40,179 nt of DNA, from the NCBI RefSeq assembly GCF_900107125.1, contig NZ_FNOU01000024.1, positions 1 to 40,179 of the forward strand. The letters run 5' to 3'. Below, piece by piece: positions 16,645 through 23,395 of this stretch. The stretch is from Eubacterium barkeri (GTDB lineage: Bacteria > Bacillota > Clostridia > Eubacteriales > Eubacteriaceae). Under the pieces are notes generated by a model, which saw only the letters and a program-made list of their open reading frames with translations, was not told the DNA's origin and did not search any database. The translations under genes and the position numbers were made by a program. Each line of letters starts with the position of its first letter. Position 1 is the first letter of the stretch.

Positions 16645-18080
16645 AGCAACACCTGCTTTCTTTGCGGATTTCTTTTCGTCGTGGTCACAGACCAGAAGGC
16701 CAGTGCCACCGCTTCAATCAATGTACTATCCACATTCTTCCCTCCAAATGACCAACCGCCATTATTCCCAATTAACCGCTTTTCGCTCAATAGAGCCGAA
16801 TCATTTAGTGCTGGCTGTCCAAAGTGTGTCACGTCGCCTTCGTGCACGGCATTGAGGAGCATACTGGCCGCCGCAACCACATCACTGGACTTCGGTACTG
16901 TGATGGCGCCCTTACCTTTGATTCCGCCCTCCGTCAGCATCTCAACCAACGCTAAGGATGAGTGCAATCCGTCCACCACAATGGTGGCAGCCTTGTTCTT
17001 CCGCTCAATGAGCCATTCCGCCAACCAGGATATTCCAGCGCCCATTGGACGGTTCTCAATGATTTCAACGTGCACGGAACCGGACTTCGGTTTTAGTGCC
17101 ACCGCCAAGGATACGGTCGCCCCATCGGCAGAAAATTTTACGGCGTATGTCAATTTCCCATCCTCTGGAGGATTCTTCGTTTCGCAACGCTTCCACTCAT
17201 TTTCATTGATAACCGCCACAAACTGATATTTTGGTATCCAGTACCCTAGTCGCTCCTGGGCAAAGGACACATCATTCATGGTGCTGGCCTCAGCCCTCAC
17301 AACTCCGATATCCAAACGGATGCCCAGGGCCGGATTGGCATCATACCATCGTTTTTCGTCATGGATATCGCCGACTTCATCAACGCTCCATTCATTCCAG
17401 GATACATCATTTTCCTCTCCGGCAATCGCACCATCCCGGATATGTGCAAAGACATCCCCGGACGTTTCCGGCCCAGGAGGCGTCCCGGTAAAGATATACT
17501 GTGGGTTTCCAAGTGGTGCGCTGGAGGCTGTGGCCATGATGGCCTTAAGCTGCGTATCCGTTAGCTCCTGGGCCTCATCCACTATGACCACGTCAACAGT
17601 AAAGCCACGCCTTGACGACTTTGTCCGAGTCGAAAAGTAAATGGCAGCCCCATTTTTAAAAAATATAGCTTCCTTCCCTGCCGCCCTGCGAACCGACGTT
17701 ACCCTTGCATTTAGTTCCGGGTAATTCGCCGACTCATCATTCTTTTTTTCTCCAAAAAAATACTGCACCCGGTCAAACAACTGGGTGACAGTTGAATAAT
17801 CGTGAGCAGTATATAAGATTTTTTCTCCGATGAACAAAGCACCGTAATTGATACGGCTCTCGAGGAGTGCTGTCTTTCCATTCTGTCGTGGGCACGGGAG
17901 GCCGTTTCGGATATGCTTCCACTTTCCTCCAGGCCCAACGGCTAGCCAATCACTAAGGACGCCGACTTGCCAGTCATCCAGGATGATGCCCATGGCACTG
18001 GATAATTTGATTGCCTTGTCAGACTTGCTTTTATCGTAGTCCTGGGCAATATGGATTCTTGGTTGTTGGTTACCGCGCAT
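16641..18080 (-). CDS. terL: Large terminase subunit
   Basis: 479 residues, the packaging motor. The ATPase part has a Walker A-like GLPCPRQNGKTALL (about 74-87) and a Walker B VDVVIVDEAQEL (about 165-176), then a GTPPGP segment as in Terminase_1. The C-terminal nuclease has acidic residues (VDGLHSS, KNVDSTLIEAVALA). It starts at 18080, where ATG overlaps the small-subunit stop; the longer reading from 18128 lies inside that gene. An HNH gene next to it suggests a cos-type packager. Confidence 0.94.
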   Translation of the reverse strand: MRGNQQPRIHIAQDYDKSKSDKAIKLSSAMGIILDDWQVGVLSDWLAVGPGGKWKHIRNGLPCPRQNGKTALLESRINYGALFIGEKILYTAHDYSTVTQLFDRVQYFFGEKKNDESANYPELNARVTSVRRAAGKEAIFFKNGAAIYFSTRTKSSRRGFTVDVVIVDEAQELTDTQLKAIMATASSAPLGNPQYIFTGTPPGPETSGDVFAHIRDGAIAGEENDVSWNEWSVDEVGDIHDEKRWYDANPALGIRLDIGVVRAEASTMNDVSFAQERLGYWIPKYQFVAVINENEWKRCETKNPPEDGKLTYAVKFSADGATVSLAVALKPKSGSVHVEIIENRPMGAGISWLAEWLIERKNKAATIVVDGLHSSLALVEMLTEGGIKGKGAITVPKSSDVVAAASMLLNAVHEGDVTHFGQPALNDSALLSEKRLIGNNGGWSFGGKNVDSTLIEAVALAFWSVTTTKRNPQRKQVLL

Positions 18081-18492
18081 CTTCCAACTCCGCAAACAGA
18101 GCTTCAAGCTTAGATTCGCTTCCAGCATCTGGTTCCGTTTCTGTCATTTCGTGGATGGCTTGGATGGTGTCACGGTACTCCTTGGATAACTTTGCAATGA
18201 TTGTTTTCGGTGTGTTGGCAGAAAACAGATTATCATGCAGCATATCGCGGAGTTCGATCAGACGCTTAAGCGTGTCGCCGTCTCTATCATTGAGGTTTGC
18301 ACTCTCTATTAACTCTTCGGATGTCATAACCGCTGCTGAGTTTTCTTCTTTCAGACCCAACACTTTTACCCTGTATTGGACACTTGACTTAGACCGACCT
18401 AATTCATTGGCTATCTCGCCAATTGAATACTTGAGATAATTCGTACGTATGAATTCATCCTGTTCAATTGTAAAATTGCTTTTTCGTCCGAT
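18070..18492 (-). CDS. terS: Small terminase subunit with apparent ATC start
   Basis: The frame with a clear DNA-binding helix-turn-helix (YLKYSIGEIANELGRSKSSVQYRVKVLGL) runs back to 18492 without any ATG, GTG or TTG before the GTG at 18363, which would delete the whole helix-turn-helix. At 18492 the codon ATC lies seven bases after a perfect AGGAGG, giving (M/I)GRKSNFTIEQDEF and 140 residues, a normal TerS length. I take ATC as the start. A sequencing error of an ATG is possible. The stop overlaps the TerL start. Confidence 0.75.
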   Translation of the reverse strand: MGRKSNFTIEQDEFIRTNYLKYSIGEIANELGRSKSSVQYRVKVLGLKEENSAAVMTSEELIESANLNDRDGDTLKRLIELRDMLHDNLFSANTPKTIIAKLSKEYRDTIQAIHEMTETEPDAGSESKLEALFAELEDAR

Positions 18493-18592
18493 ATTATCAC
18501 CTCCTAAAAGAAAAAAAGCCCTATGCCCCCGAGAGTCTGAGCCGCCATGGGGAGGGTATTCCGCCCCATACGGATCCCTATCTCATCCGACA

Positions 18593-18886
18593 TTACCAAT
18601 CCCGTGACTTTGGGATAGGTTTATCGATTGTCCGCTCTACTGTTATCTTATTTGATTTACGCCGATTGCAACATCGGTGAGTCAGCTGGACGTTATCCTT
18701 ATCGTAAGGGCTACCACCTTTTGATATTGGGATGATCTCATCCACTTCTGCGCTCATCGGGTGTGGAGTTTTGAGTGACTTGTCGACAGGTTTGCCGCAC
18801 AATGCACAAACATCTTGCGTCGCTAACACCCAACGCCTGACGGCATCTCTACGGGCACCATTCGCCCGCCTTGGATTGCTTGCCAT
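18593..18886 (-). CDS. HNH endonuclease (packaging-associated)
   Basis: 97 residues. It contains the zinc-binding pair CALCG (about 31) and CCNRRKSNK (about 72-80) around an AEVDEIIPISKGGSPYDKDNVQLTHRCCN core, the HNH signature (here DEI..KGG..DNVQLTHR). HNH proteins beside terminase genes are required with TerL for cos cleavage in HK97-type phages. AGGGGG precedes the ATG at 18886. The 100 bases between it and terS hold a GC-rich inverted repeat (ATGGGG / CCCCAT) that could lie near cos. Confidence 0.92.
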   Translation of the reverse strand: MASNPRRANGARRDAVRRWVLATQDVCALCGKPVDKSLKTPHPMSAEVDEIIPISKGGSPYDKDNVQLTHRCCNRRKSNKITVERTIDKPIPKSRDW

Positions 18887-18910
18887 ATACTACCCCCTAC
18901 TATCACAAAT

Positions 18911-19003
18911 AAAAAAGCTCCAGTAACAACAGCGCACCGTCGATAACTTGATAGTAATGTAGTTTGTGGTTATATACTGTGTGTGCTGTTGTTAATAGAG
19001 CTT
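18911..19003 (-). terminator. Long imperfect hairpin with T-tract in the late leader (T2)
   Basis: Left arm 18915-18937 and right arm 18981-19003 pair over 23 bp with two mismatches and one wobble (core CAACAGCGCAC with GTGTGCTGTTG), enclosing a loop of about 43 bases. Read on the minus strand the second arm ends GAGC and is followed by six T, the form of an intrinsic terminator with an unusually long stem. It lies between the late promoter and the HNH gene, so late transcription has to read through it. Confidence 0.65.
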
Positions 19004-19015
19004 TATATTTTTGCA

Positions 19016-19050
19016 TTAAAAAGTCCCCAAAGGATAACCTCTGAGGACTT
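19016..19050 (-). terminator. Intrinsic terminator in the late leader (T1)
   Basis: On the minus strand the arm AAGTCCTCAGAGG pairs with CCTTTGGGGACTT around a short loop (with G-U pairs), followed by five T. It lies about 35 bases after the predicted start of the late transcript. It could end read-through from the accessory island and also act as an attenuator for the promoter at 19094-19122. Confidence 0.75.
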
Positions 19051-19093
19051 ATTGTTTTTGATTTATTAATTGTTTATATTTTTTATCACCTTA

Positions 19094-19122
19094 ATGATAA
19101 CATGATTTCCATGTGCAGTCAA
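19094..19122 (-). promoter_or_regulatory. Sigma-70 type promoter of the late operon
   Basis: Minus strand: -35 TTGACT (19122-19117), 17-bp spacer, -10 TATCAT (19099-19094). The predicted start near 19087 gives a leader of about 200 bases carrying hairpins T1 and T2 before the HNH, terminase and structural genes. No other strong promoter is seen before the structural operon. Confidence 0.7.
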
Positions 19123-19179
19123 GTGCATTTTTTAAATTTTAAGTGTTGTAGCCCCAGTTATTCCTCTTGGGCGTTATTT

Positions 19180-19689
19180 TTATTTTTTATCTATATCCTT
19201 TGATTGTAATGTTTCTTCCGTCGGTTCCATGTTGTTCCGGATTAAGACTTTGTCAAACATTTCTATCTCTGCCTTCCTTCTTGCTTTGACAGCATCTTCT
19301 ATTTTTTCATAACCTCCAAGATTATATTGTTTACCCTTGAACGTTATCGAAGCAATCCATTTTTTACGTTGCTTACTCCAACTCACTCCTTTGTACCCTG
19401 ACTTATTCGCTTTTGACTTCGACATTTTCAGGTTTCTAAGGTTTGTTCCATCTACACATTTTGGCTTTATGATTTTTTCAAAGGATTCTTTTCCAACTTT
19501 TGATACCACCTCCCTGAAATAGCATCCGCAACTTGTTACTTTTCCACATTTCAATGAGCTCGCCGTTGCTTTTGTTGTATTCCCGCAATCGCATTTACAA
19601 TTCCAGACTCGGGCTGATCCTCTTTTCTCGCCGCTATACCCGGTTACAACCAGCTTGCCGAATCGCAAGCCCGTTAAATCCTTATACAT
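19180..19689 (-). CDS. AP2-domain DNA-binding protein
   Basis: 169 residues. The N-terminal half has a zinc-ribbon-like set (WNCKCDCGN, CGKVTSCGC). The C-terminal part, KSGYKGVSWSKQRKKWIASITFKGKQYNLGGYEKIEDAVKARRKAEIEMF, is a clear AP2/ERF-type fold. In phages AP2 domains usually accompany HNH homing nucleases, but no HNH motif is present here, so it may be a nuclease relic or a regulator. It overlaps the upstream gene by 8 bases and ends the accessory island. Confidence 0.85.
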   Translation of the reverse strand: MYKDLTGLRFGKLVVTGYSGEKRGSARVWNCKCDCGNTTKATASSLKCGKVTSCGCYFREVVSKVGKESFEKIIKPKCVDGTNLRNLKMSKSKANKSGYKGVSWSKQRKKWIASITFKGKQYNLGGYEKIEDAVKARRKAEIEMFDKVLIRNNMEPTEETLQSKDIDKK

Positions 19690-20119
19690 CCGCGTCGCCC
19701 CCGTAAATGTACTGCTCCATCAATCGTGTGATTGCCGCCGCCTGCGACTCTCCGTTTTCCTTGCATTTTTTTGCAAAATCATCAACTAGATCTTTTTTAA
19801 GCTTGTAGGATTTTGACACGAGCCCTACCTTTTCCTGCCACCGCTCCTGGGCATCGTATCTGTTTTTTGCTTTTGCAATTGTCATCTTGGGTGGCCTTGT
19901 CGTCTCAAGATTTTGGAGCGACTCCTTATAATCCTGCTCTTGTTGGTCCGTCGTCATAAGGTCGTACATCTGGCGTTGTATTTTATAGATGTCGCCAACC
20001 GTAGCGATTTTTACTCCAAACTGTTCTTCGAGCATCTTTGCCGCCTTTGGTGCATCCTTGGTGTCCTCGGTTGCCGCCATTGCCACGTCGTACCAATACT
20101 TTGCTTGTAGATTATTCAT
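19682..20119 (-). CDS. Putative ribbon-helix-helix-type DNA-binding protein
   Basis: 145 residues. The N-terminal two thirds are helical and charged. The C-terminal segment SKSYKLKKDLVDDFAKKCKENGESQAAAITRLMEQYI has the strand-helix-helix spacing of RHH (CopG/Arc-like) proteins. It could autoregulate the island or bind the palindromic operator at 21167-21182. GAGG precedes the ATG at 20119. The family call is a pattern judgement. Confidence 0.6.
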   Translation of the reverse strand: MNNLQAKYWYDVAMAATEDTKDAPKAAKMLEEQFGVKIATVGDIYKIQRQMYDLMTTDQQEQDYKESLQNLETTRPPKMTIAKAKNRYDAQERWQEKVGLVSKSYKLKKDLVDDFAKKCKENGESQAAAITRLMEQYIYGGDADV

Positions 20120-20142
20120 ATGCGTTCCTCACTATTATTTTT

Positions 20143-20694
20143 TTAATAATTATTTTTAAAATTTTCCCAATCCCATTCTTTTTCAATATACTTCCAAACT
20201 TTTTTGTAACCAGCCATCTTTCCGTCTTTTTCTTTCAATTCTTTGAACTTTTTCTCGTTAAGCTTTTTTGCTTCATCTCCGTCAAGCAAATCGTATTCTG
20301 CTAAAAATATAGTAGATGCACCAAAGGAGTTACCTGCCACGATTCTTTTGTTTCTGTTTTCTTGCACTGTTCCAATATATATGATTTCGATGCTATCACA
20401 TACTTTTTCAAGGTCTAGTCGATATTCGTAGCCGCCATAAAAATCAGCGACAACATCTTCCAAAAAATCGACTCTGTAAATATAAGCAGTTTCAAACGGA
20501 GCAATCGATATATCATCTGTAAAAGCTGTTTCCATTTCGCCAAATACTGCAATTGGTTCCCCATCACAAAAGTGATACAAATTGTCTCCTGGCTTGAATG
20601 TTTTCGTTCCTTCTTTCCGCTCACTCCATGAATTTGGATGGATAAATGATTTCATGATTCCTGATTTAATCTTTATTTTAGATCCTTTTTCCAT
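20143..20694 (-). CDS. Unknown accessory-island protein
   Basis: 183 residues, not recognised. It has a central mixed alpha/beta region (FKPGDNLYHFCDGEPIAVFGEMETAF; AYIYRVDFLEDVVADFYGG; SIEIIYIGTVQENRNKRIVAGNSFG) and a Lys/Glu-rich helical C-terminus ending in aromatic residues (WKYIEKEWDWENF). The start is set at the ATG at 20694, which has AGAGG at good spacing; an in-frame TTG at 20721 is less likely. It is the second gene behind the operator-bearing promoter at 21159-21187. Its position suggests a moron or anti-defence role, but nothing in the sequence proves it. Confidence 0.75.
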   Translation of the reverse strand: MEKGSKIKIKSGIMKSFIHPNSWSERKEGTKTFKPGDNLYHFCDGEPIAVFGEMETAFTDDISIAPFETAYIYRVDFLEDVVADFYGGYEYRLDLEKVCDSIEIIYIGTVQENRNKRIVAGNSFGASTIFLAEYDLLDGDEAKKLNEKKFKELKEKDGKMAGYKKVWKYIEKEWDWENFKNNY

Positions 20695-20727
20695 TTTTTG
20701 CCTCTTTCTTTTTTGTTTCAATTGCTC

Positions 20728-21126
20728 TTAAAGAGCGTTGATTAATTCTTCGTCGTATACAATAGCCCAACCTTCTCCATACACTGCCATGATTTCTTCC
20801 GGGTCAAGGATTGTGTCCCACAACCAGGCACTGACATCTTCATCATCGTAAGCTTCTGCACTCATCACGATGTCGCTTGGATCAAAGCATGTATAAGCTT
20901 CTTCACCGCTGATTTTCGGAAGATCATAGTCTGATTCTTCGGATGCCATTTCTTTTTCCCATGCATCGATGATGGCACCTTTTAAATCTTCAATGTTCGT
21001 AGCGTTGACTTCGTCGAACCCCCATAAATTCTTCCCGTAACTTCCGATTCTGTCTGCATATTCAGTGAACATTGCATGTCCACTTCTGCTCATTGGGTTT
21101 TCTGTATGTGTTCTTCTGTATAACAT
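20728..21126 (-). CDS. Highly acidic small protein, candidate DNA mimic / anti-defence factor
   Basis: 132 residues with about 31 Asp/Glu against 8 Arg/Lys, giving a net charge near -23. Acidic clusters (EMASEESDYD; AEAYDDEDVSAW; DPEEI) alternate with aromatic residues. No enzyme motif. Such charge is typical of DNA-mimic inhibitors (Ocr, ArdA and several anti-CRISPR proteins), but I do not recognise a family. It is expressed from a perfect consensus promoter with a palindrome in its spacer. AAGGAG precedes the ATG at 21126. Confidence 0.78.
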   Translation of the reverse strand: MLYRRTHTENPMSRSGHAMFTEYADRIGSYGKNLWGFDEVNATNIEDLKGAIIDAWEKEMASEESDYDLPKISGEEAYTCFDPSDIVMSAEAYDDEDVSAWLWDTILDPEEIMAVYGEGWAIVYDEELINAL

Positions 21127-21158
21127 TTTCGTTTCTCCTTTATCTTTAACTTGTCTAT

Positions 21159-21187
21159 ATTATATCATAGGGTGTACCCTATGTCAA
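21159..21187 (-). promoter_or_regulatory. Perfect consensus promoter with spacer operator
   Basis: Minus strand: -35 TTGACA (21187-21182), exactly 17 bp, -10 TATAAT (21164-21159). The plus-strand palindrome ATAGGGTGTACCCTAT (21167-21182, 7-bp perfect arms) fills the spacer, so a bound repressor would block RNA polymerase. This arrangement suits a gene needed at once after infection and then shut down. The palindrome contains TGTACCC, the same heptamer as the origin iterons at 29400-29710. Confidence 0.9.
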
Positions 21188-21196
21188 TAGTTTTTA

Positions 21197-21229
21197 TAAA
21201 AAAAAGACACCCTCATAATTGAGGGCGTC
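21197..21229 (-). terminator. Terminator after the 87-residue island gene
   Basis: Minus strand stem GACGCCCTC / GAGGGTGTC with loop AATTAT, followed by nine T. It isolates the monocistronic gene 21251-21514 from the next promoter at 21159-21187. Confidence 0.92.
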
Positions 21230-21250
21230 ACAGCATATTGTGCTATTCTC

Positions 21251-21514
21251 CTATTCCTTAAAAAACTGAAGAAATCCACCTGCATATTCAAACACATCTT
21301 CAATCTCGACATAATTAAAATTAAAACCTCTGAAAATATCTTCACTTAAAACTTTGTTTTTCTCTTTGTATCGCTTTTCGAGCATTTTGAAAAGTTCTTC
21401 TTCCTTCGATTCTCCGCACTCCTCATCAACACATATTAAATACGGTTCACCGATCAAAGCTCTGTGATCACTGTATCTTATTCCATCCTTAAAAACTGCT
21501 TTGTAAAATTTCAT
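21251..21514 (-). CDS. Small monocistronic accessory protein
   Basis: 87 residues (MKFYKAVFKDGIRYSDHRALIGEPYLIC), acidic in the middle and C-terminal part, with no recognised motif. It is flanked by its own promoter (21544-21571) and terminator (21197-21229), so it is transcribed alone. GGAG precedes the ATG. Phage genes with private transcription signals are often expressed from the lysogen or very early. The function is unknown. Confidence 0.75.
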   Translation of the reverse strand: MKFYKAVFKDGIRYSDHRALIGEPYLICVDEECGESKEEELFKMLEKRYKEKNKVLSEDIFRGFNFNYVEIEDVFEYAGGFLQFFKE

Positions 21515-21543
21515 TTTACTTCTCCTTCAGTTTTTTATTTAAA

Positions 21544-21571
21544 TATATATCATGTGTCGCAGTGTTGTCAA
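21544..21571 (-). promoter_or_regulatory. Promoter of gene 21251-21514
   Basis: Minus strand: -35 TTGACA (21571-21566), 16-bp spacer, -10 TATATA (21549-21544). It lies in the 116-base gap after the early operon terminator. Confidence 0.75.
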
Positions 21572-21582
21572 TGTTTCTCAAA

Positions 21583-21613
21583 AAATAAAAAAATCCCCCA
21601 GCCGAAGCTGAGG
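21583..21613 (-). terminator. Early operon terminator
   Basis: Minus strand stem CCTCAGC / GCTGGGG with a TTCG tetraloop, followed by A and seven T. It lies just after the ArpU-like regulator. The hairpin, its T-tract and about 30 bases upstream (the TGATCATTTAGRTTCTT segment at the stop codon) resemble the late terminator at 227-256. Confidence 0.9.
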
Positions 21614-21630
21614 AAGAAGAATCTAAATGA

Positions 21631-22074
21631 TCAACCATCAATATGGAGGTATGTTTTTTCTCCGGCAGCCAACCTATCAATAATTCGAGTATGGATGTTT
21701 TGCACTTGTCGTTTTTTCAGTCCAACACTCTCTTCAATCACGCCCCATTGCACTCCATGGATATATCGCAATCGCATCACACGCCACTCTATTCGATTTT
21801 TACACGCGCTCTTTATACATGTCTCAATCTCTGCTGTTAAATCCGTTAGACGTAGGATTTCGCACGAATAACAATTAATCAAATCATCAATAGCCTGGAT
21901 TGCCATCTCAACGATATTAGACTCTCCAGATCCACGGGCGCCATCACTAATATGCGCTGCTCCAAGCCCATCTTTTCTGCCCTCCCACTCCTGTATATCC
22001 AACCTAATATCATCTACAGCCCCTTTACTTTGTACGTACTTCTGTAAATACTCGATCTTTTGTCTATTTGTCAT
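21631..22074 (-). CDS. ArpU/RinA-like late transcription regulator
   Basis: 147 residues from the ATG at 22074 (MTNRQKIEYLQKYV), overlapping the preceding stop as ATGA. The C-terminal region (IEWRVMRLRYIHGVQWGVIEESVGLKKRQVQNIHTRIIDRL) is a sigma-70 region 4-like helix-turn-helix typical of ArpU, RinA and DUF1492 proteins. It is the last gene of the early operon and lies one island upstream of the late promoter, the usual place for an activator or antiterminator of late genes. The target may be the leader at 18911-19122. Confidence 0.82.
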   Translation of the reverse strand: MTNRQKIEYLQKYVQSKGAVDDIRLDIQEWEGRKDGLGAAHISDGARGSGESNIVEMAIQAIDDLINCYSCEILRLTDLTAEIETCIKSACKNRIEWRVMRLRYIHGVQWGVIEESVGLKKRQVQNIHTRIIDRLAAGEKTYLHIDG

Positions 22075-22265
22075 CTGCACCTCCACGATGTACACGCCTC
22101 ATTATCATCCAAAACCTCAAAACCATCCGCTATCCGGTTGCTATACGGGATCCGCATGCACCGTCCATCCACATGATAACCGCAGGTCCCACAGCGCTTA
22201 TCCGGCCGTATGATCCCCTCGGCCAGCTTGTACGCCTCCAGGTCATCAATCTTGATAACGTCCAT
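22071..22265 (-). CDS. Small Cys-rich protein
   Basis: 64 residues with CGTCGYHVDGRC near the middle, a further Cys around NEAC and a C-terminal CR, suggesting a zinc or iron-sulphur knuckle (CxxC..C..C). The start at 22265 overlaps the membrane-protein gene upstream; MCGWR at 22280 is an alternative. It stops inside the start of the ArpU-like gene. The function is unknown. Confidence 0.65.
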   Translation of the reverse strand: MDVIKIDDLEAYKLAEGIIRPDKRCGTCGYHVDGRCMRIPYSNRIADGFEVLDDNEACTSWRCR

Positions 22266-22437
22266 ACGCCACCCACACAATCACAGATATGACAATAGCT
22301 ACACCAATCAACACCAACGACATCCCTGGCCAGTCAAAGGCCAAGATAATCACAAGCCCAACACTCGACCCGATACCAACAGTTGCAATTACCCATCCGA
22401 TGGCCAGGCAAAGCAAAATCATTTTAATCTTCTGCAT
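22246..22437 (-). CDS. Small two-helix membrane protein
   Basis: 63 residues with two hydrophobic segments (about 5-30 and 36-56) separated by a short Asp/Trp-containing turn. GGAGG lies upstream of the ATG at 22437, which sits inside the 3' end of the preceding gene. The reading from 22497 would overlap that gene by 70 bases. The role is unknown; it could be membrane-acting during takeover or lysogeny. Confidence 0.7.
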   Translation of the reverse strand: MQKIKMILLCLAIGWVIATVGIGSSVGLVIILAFDWPGMSLVLIGVAIVISVIVWVAYGRYQD

Positions 22438-22978
22438 GTGCCACCTCCACCAGAAAATTAACATTGCACGCCACATGGTCGATATGCAGTAGTCCACTCT
22501 CAGCGTCCCGGCTCATTGGATCTTTGAGATACTCGCACCAGTGGCGCATCAGAGCATCACGGTAGCGATCCGGCTCAACCTCGCGCCAATTGTCTGGACT
22601 ACCGTATTTTTCGGTGCCATAGGTCCTCACTGTGCCCACCGCCTCGATGAGGTATGGGCTGACGAGGGATAGGCGGGGCTTTCCGGTGTCGGATTTAGCT
22701 GTTTGCGATGTACCCGACCAGTCGAAATCATCAAATTCTAGGATGGTGTAATCTTTATCAACAAAATACTTGTTACCATACCGACCATCGTTGAAGTAAT
22801 ACACCGTCCGTTTAAGATTCATGCCAAAGTTTGTTTCATTTTTATAGCTAACGTTCGTGGACCACTGAAGCCCAACACTATCCATATATTTACAAAATAC
22901 TTTCGCTTTTTCCTCGGTATCACAATGCATTACATAATTTCCGGGATATTCGCTAATATCGAATTTAGGTTTACTCAT
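22424..22978 (-). CDS. Two-domain protein with dATP/dGTP pyrophosphohydrolase-like C-terminus (DUF5664/MazZ-like)
   Basis: 184 residues from the ATG at 22978, preceded by GGAGG. Residues 1 to about 90 form a small alpha/beta module common in phages (HCDTEEKAKVFCKYMDSVGLQW; YYFNDGRYG; YTILEFDDF). Residues about 97-184 (DTGKPRLSLVSPYLIEAVGTVRTYGTEKYGSPDNWREV, then RHWCEYL and LLHIDHVACNVNFLVE) match the MazG-related DUF5664 family, which hydrolyses purine dNTPs. No PurZ-like gene is present, so a Z-genome is not implied. It may adjust the nucleotide pool. Confidence 0.8.
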   Translation of the reverse strand: MSKPKFDISEYPGNYVMHCDTEEKAKVFCKYMDSVGLQWSTNVSYKNETNFGMNLKRTVYYFNDGRYGNKYFVDKDYTILEFDDFDWSGTSQTAKSDTGKPRLSLVSPYLIEAVGTVRTYGTEKYGSPDNWREVEPDRYRDALMRHWCEYLKDPMSRDAESGLLHIDHVACNVNFLVEVAHAED

Positions 22979-23180
22979 TTCCCGCCTCCATCGTAGAGCA
23001 TAAGTATTGCAACTCACCTATTGCCGCAAGGAACTTGCTTTGTTCAATTTCAAACAAAACATTATCTTCTGAATCAGTTAATTCAAACATGAAAACTTCT
23101 GTTCCATATTCCGTATCAATATATTTACAACGTTCTAATGTATATGGTTCGCTTTCTACATAGTGCATTCGTGCCATCAT
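22971..23180 (-). CDS. Hypothetical small protein
   Basis: 69 residues (HYVESEPYTLERCKYIDTEYGTEVFMFELTDSEDNVLFEIEQSKFLAAIGELQYL), a beta-beta-alpha pattern with an acidic middle. GGAGG lies just upstream. Its start overlaps the previous stop (ATGA) and its stop overlaps the next start, so translation is coupled. The function is not recognised. Confidence 0.65.
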   Translation of the reverse strand: MMARMHYVESEPYTLERCKYIDTEYGTEVFMFELTDSEDNVLFEIEQSKFLAAIGELQYLCSTMEAGNE

Positions 23181-23380
23181 TCCACCTCCATCGCAAAGTC
23201 TGCCGCCACCAAATCCAACTCAGCAGCGATCCATCCATTGTCCGACATCCGATAAATGGCATTTATGTCGCTGAGGTCATCTTTCCACGATTTCCTCATT
23301 GCAGTTCTTTTGGCTTCCATATCGCTATTAGCTTCGATTGTACTATGGCCGCCACTTATATATTCTATTCGGTATTTCAT
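23177..23380 (-). CDS. Hypothetical small protein
   Basis: 67 residues (MKYRIEYISGGHSTIEANSDMEAKRTAMRKSW) with a short strand, a strand around SDINAIYRMSDNGWIAAELDL and a helical link. GGAGG precedes the ATG. Similar in size and style to the next gene, and part of a run of coupled small genes. The function is unknown. Confidence 0.65.
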   Translation of the reverse strand: MKYRIEYISGGHSTIEANSDMEAKRTAMRKSWKDDLSDINAIYRMSDNGWIAAELDLVAADFAMEVE

Positions 23381-23395
23381 AGTTCCTCCAAATAA

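Noticed and set aside
18493..18592. cos site between HNH and terS
   Set aside because: GC-rich inverted sequence (ATGGGG / CCCCAT) is suggestive, but there is no defining motif and virion ends cannot be read from this sequence, so it is not listed as a feature.
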